Shown here: positions 6,340 to 7,304 of the stretch, piece after piece
How positions within the stretch are numbered: position 1 is the first letter of the stretch
Layout of the letters: the number at the start of each line of letters is the position of its first letter
Assembly (NCBI GenBank): GCA_019090185.1
Contig: JAHRWJ010000165.1
Location: 1 to 7,304 of the forward strand
Origin: Immundisolibacteraceae bacterium
GTDB lineage: Bacteria > Pseudomonadota > Gammaproteobacteria > Immundisolibacterales > Immundisolibacteraceae
Length of the DNA stretch: 7,304 bases
Direction of reading: 5' to 3'
Made by a program: the position numbers and the translations under genes
The notes under the pieces: model-generated
Seen by the model: the letters and a program-made list of their open reading frames with translations, nothing else
What the model was told of the DNA's origin: nothing
Database searches by the model: none

Positions 6340-7304
6340 TTAAACCGTGAGTACCGTAATGGCAGGTGCGTGCTGATTGGGGTTGATGTTAAACCCTTCC
6401 AGCAACAATATTCGATCCCCGGGCTGGGCACCGAAAATATCATTGGCCAGATTACCAGCGAGCTGGTGATAGGCCTCAATCGCATCGGTATCGGTTTCAA
6501 CCGGTACCGTACCCCAATTCAAATTCATTTTTCGGCAGGTAGCTGCATTCGGTGAGGCAGCGACAATCGGCGCTGAAGGCCGAGTTGAGCTGACCACCGC
6601 AGCAGAGGTGCCGCCTTGCGACATAACGATGATGCAGTAAACCTGCAGGTCTAACGACAAGCTGGCCAGCGCATTGGCGACCGCATGATGCAGGGCGATA
6701 GGCGGCTTCGCAGAATGGCTCTGCAATGAACGGAATTGATCGGTCTGCCACTGGTAGCTTTCATTATGGCGAGCAATTCGGTCCATCATCGAGACCGCCT
6801 CGACCGGATATTGTCCTGCCGCCGTTTCGCCCGACAACATAATCGCGTCAGCACCGCTCTGTACCGCATGAGAAATATCACTTACTTCAGCGCGAGTCGG
6901 CTGAGTCTGTGTGAGCATGGATTCCAACATCTGAGTCGCGACGATCACCGGCTTATGTAGCTTTCGGGCGGCCAGCACTAGCTGGCTTTGGGCCACCGGA
7001 ACCTCTTCCGGATTTAACTCGACCCCCATATCTCCGCGGGCAACCATAATGGCGTCTGATGCCAGGATAATCTCATCGGCGTTGACCAGCGCCTCATGGT
7101 TTTCTAGCTTGGCAATGATCGCCGCAGGTCGTTCAAACTTCCTGGTAAGGTCTCGTAGCAGCTCAATATCGGCAGCCTTACGGGTAAAAGAAAGCCCCAG
7201 GAAATCAACCTGGAGTTCCAGCATCAGCTTGGCGTCGGCGTAATCTTTTTCTGTTAGTGCCGGGGCTGAGATTTCGCAGTTGGGAATGTTGATGCCTTTA
7301 CGGT
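6340..7304 (-). CDS. pyk: Pyruvate kinase, C-terminal part (5' end outside window)
   Basis: Catalyses phosphoenolpyruvate + ADP to pyruvate + ATP, the last step of glycolysis, in the cytoplasm. The frame stays open to the window end, well past the internal ATG at 7222-7224, giving 320 residues; around 150 N-terminal residues including most of the B domain are missing. Visible in order: GINIPN and ALTEKD, the active-site signature IIAKLENHEAL with the catalytic Lys (visible residue 65) and metal-binding Glu (67), MVARGDMGVE with the second metal ligand Asp (91), VIVATQMLESM, PTRAEVSD and IMLSGETAAGQYP, then the regulatory C domain (CIIVMSQGGTSAAVVSSTRP) ending ITVLTV. A small oddity is VPVAQSQLV where most family members have a Lys after the Gln (QK). 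No terminator is evident before the SDR gene 108 bases on, so co-transcription is possible. The family call is secure; which isozyme type it is cannot be decided. Confidence 0.96.
   Translation of the reverse strand, partial: RKGINIPNCEISAPALTEKDYADAKLMLELQVDFLGLSFTRKAADIELLRDLTRKFERPAAIIAKLENHEALVNADEIILASDAIMVARGDMGVELNPEEVPVAQSQLVLAARKLHKPVIVATQMLESMLTQTQPTRAEVSDISHAVQSGADAIMLSGETAAGQYPVEAVSMMDRIARHNESYQWQTDQFRSLQSHSAKPPIALHHAVANALASLSLDLQVYCIIVMSQGGTSAAVVSSTRPSAPIVAASPNAATCRKMNLNWGTVPVETDTDAIEAYHQLAGNLANDIFGAQPGDRILLLEGFNINPNQHAPAITVLTV

Overview
The window looks like part of the chromosome of a Gram-negative, heterotrophic proteobacterium. A gammaproteobacterium is my best guess, from the style of the benzoate/anthranilate-type dioxygenase, the receiver-plus-RsbW-like ATPase fusion and the pyruvate kinase. 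This is an impression from protein families, not a phylogenetic placement. Base composition is near even, and I see no tRNA, rRNA, CRISPR array, insertion sequence or phage gene.

Left part (1-4333, + strand) is an aromatic-catabolism block. The window opens inside a gene whose last 122 codons read as the C-terminal part of a ring-hydroxylating dioxygenase beta subunit (NTF2-like fold). A 289-base gap follows, holding several inverted repeats and no convincing gene. Next come a complete oxygenase alpha subunit (Rieske plus mononuclear iron, BenA/AntA type) and its own beta subunit, overlapping by 8 bases, then 95 bases later a large amidohydrolase of the D-aminoacylase/Amidohydro_3 superfamily. 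So remnants of two different dioxygenase systems lie in tandem. No reductase or ferredoxin gene is visible, so electron supply must come from elsewhere. A reasonable but unproven model is that the amidohydrolase opens or trims an amide, or another hydrolysable substrate, and the dioxygenase attacks the aromatic acid or amine.

Middle (4334-5420, + strand): a 184-base spacer with a stem-loop and a small dyad, then a GTG-started gene for a two-domain signalling protein. It has a phosphorylatable receiver domain followed by a coiled-coil-like linker and an RsbW/HATPase_c domain, but no output DNA-binding domain.

Right part (5467-7304, - strand): the signalling gene converges with a classical short-chain dehydrogenase/reductase. 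Upstream of that on the same strand, 108 bases away, lies the C-terminal two thirds of pyruvate kinase, cut by the window end. These two may be co-transcribed, and nothing visible ties them to the catabolic block.
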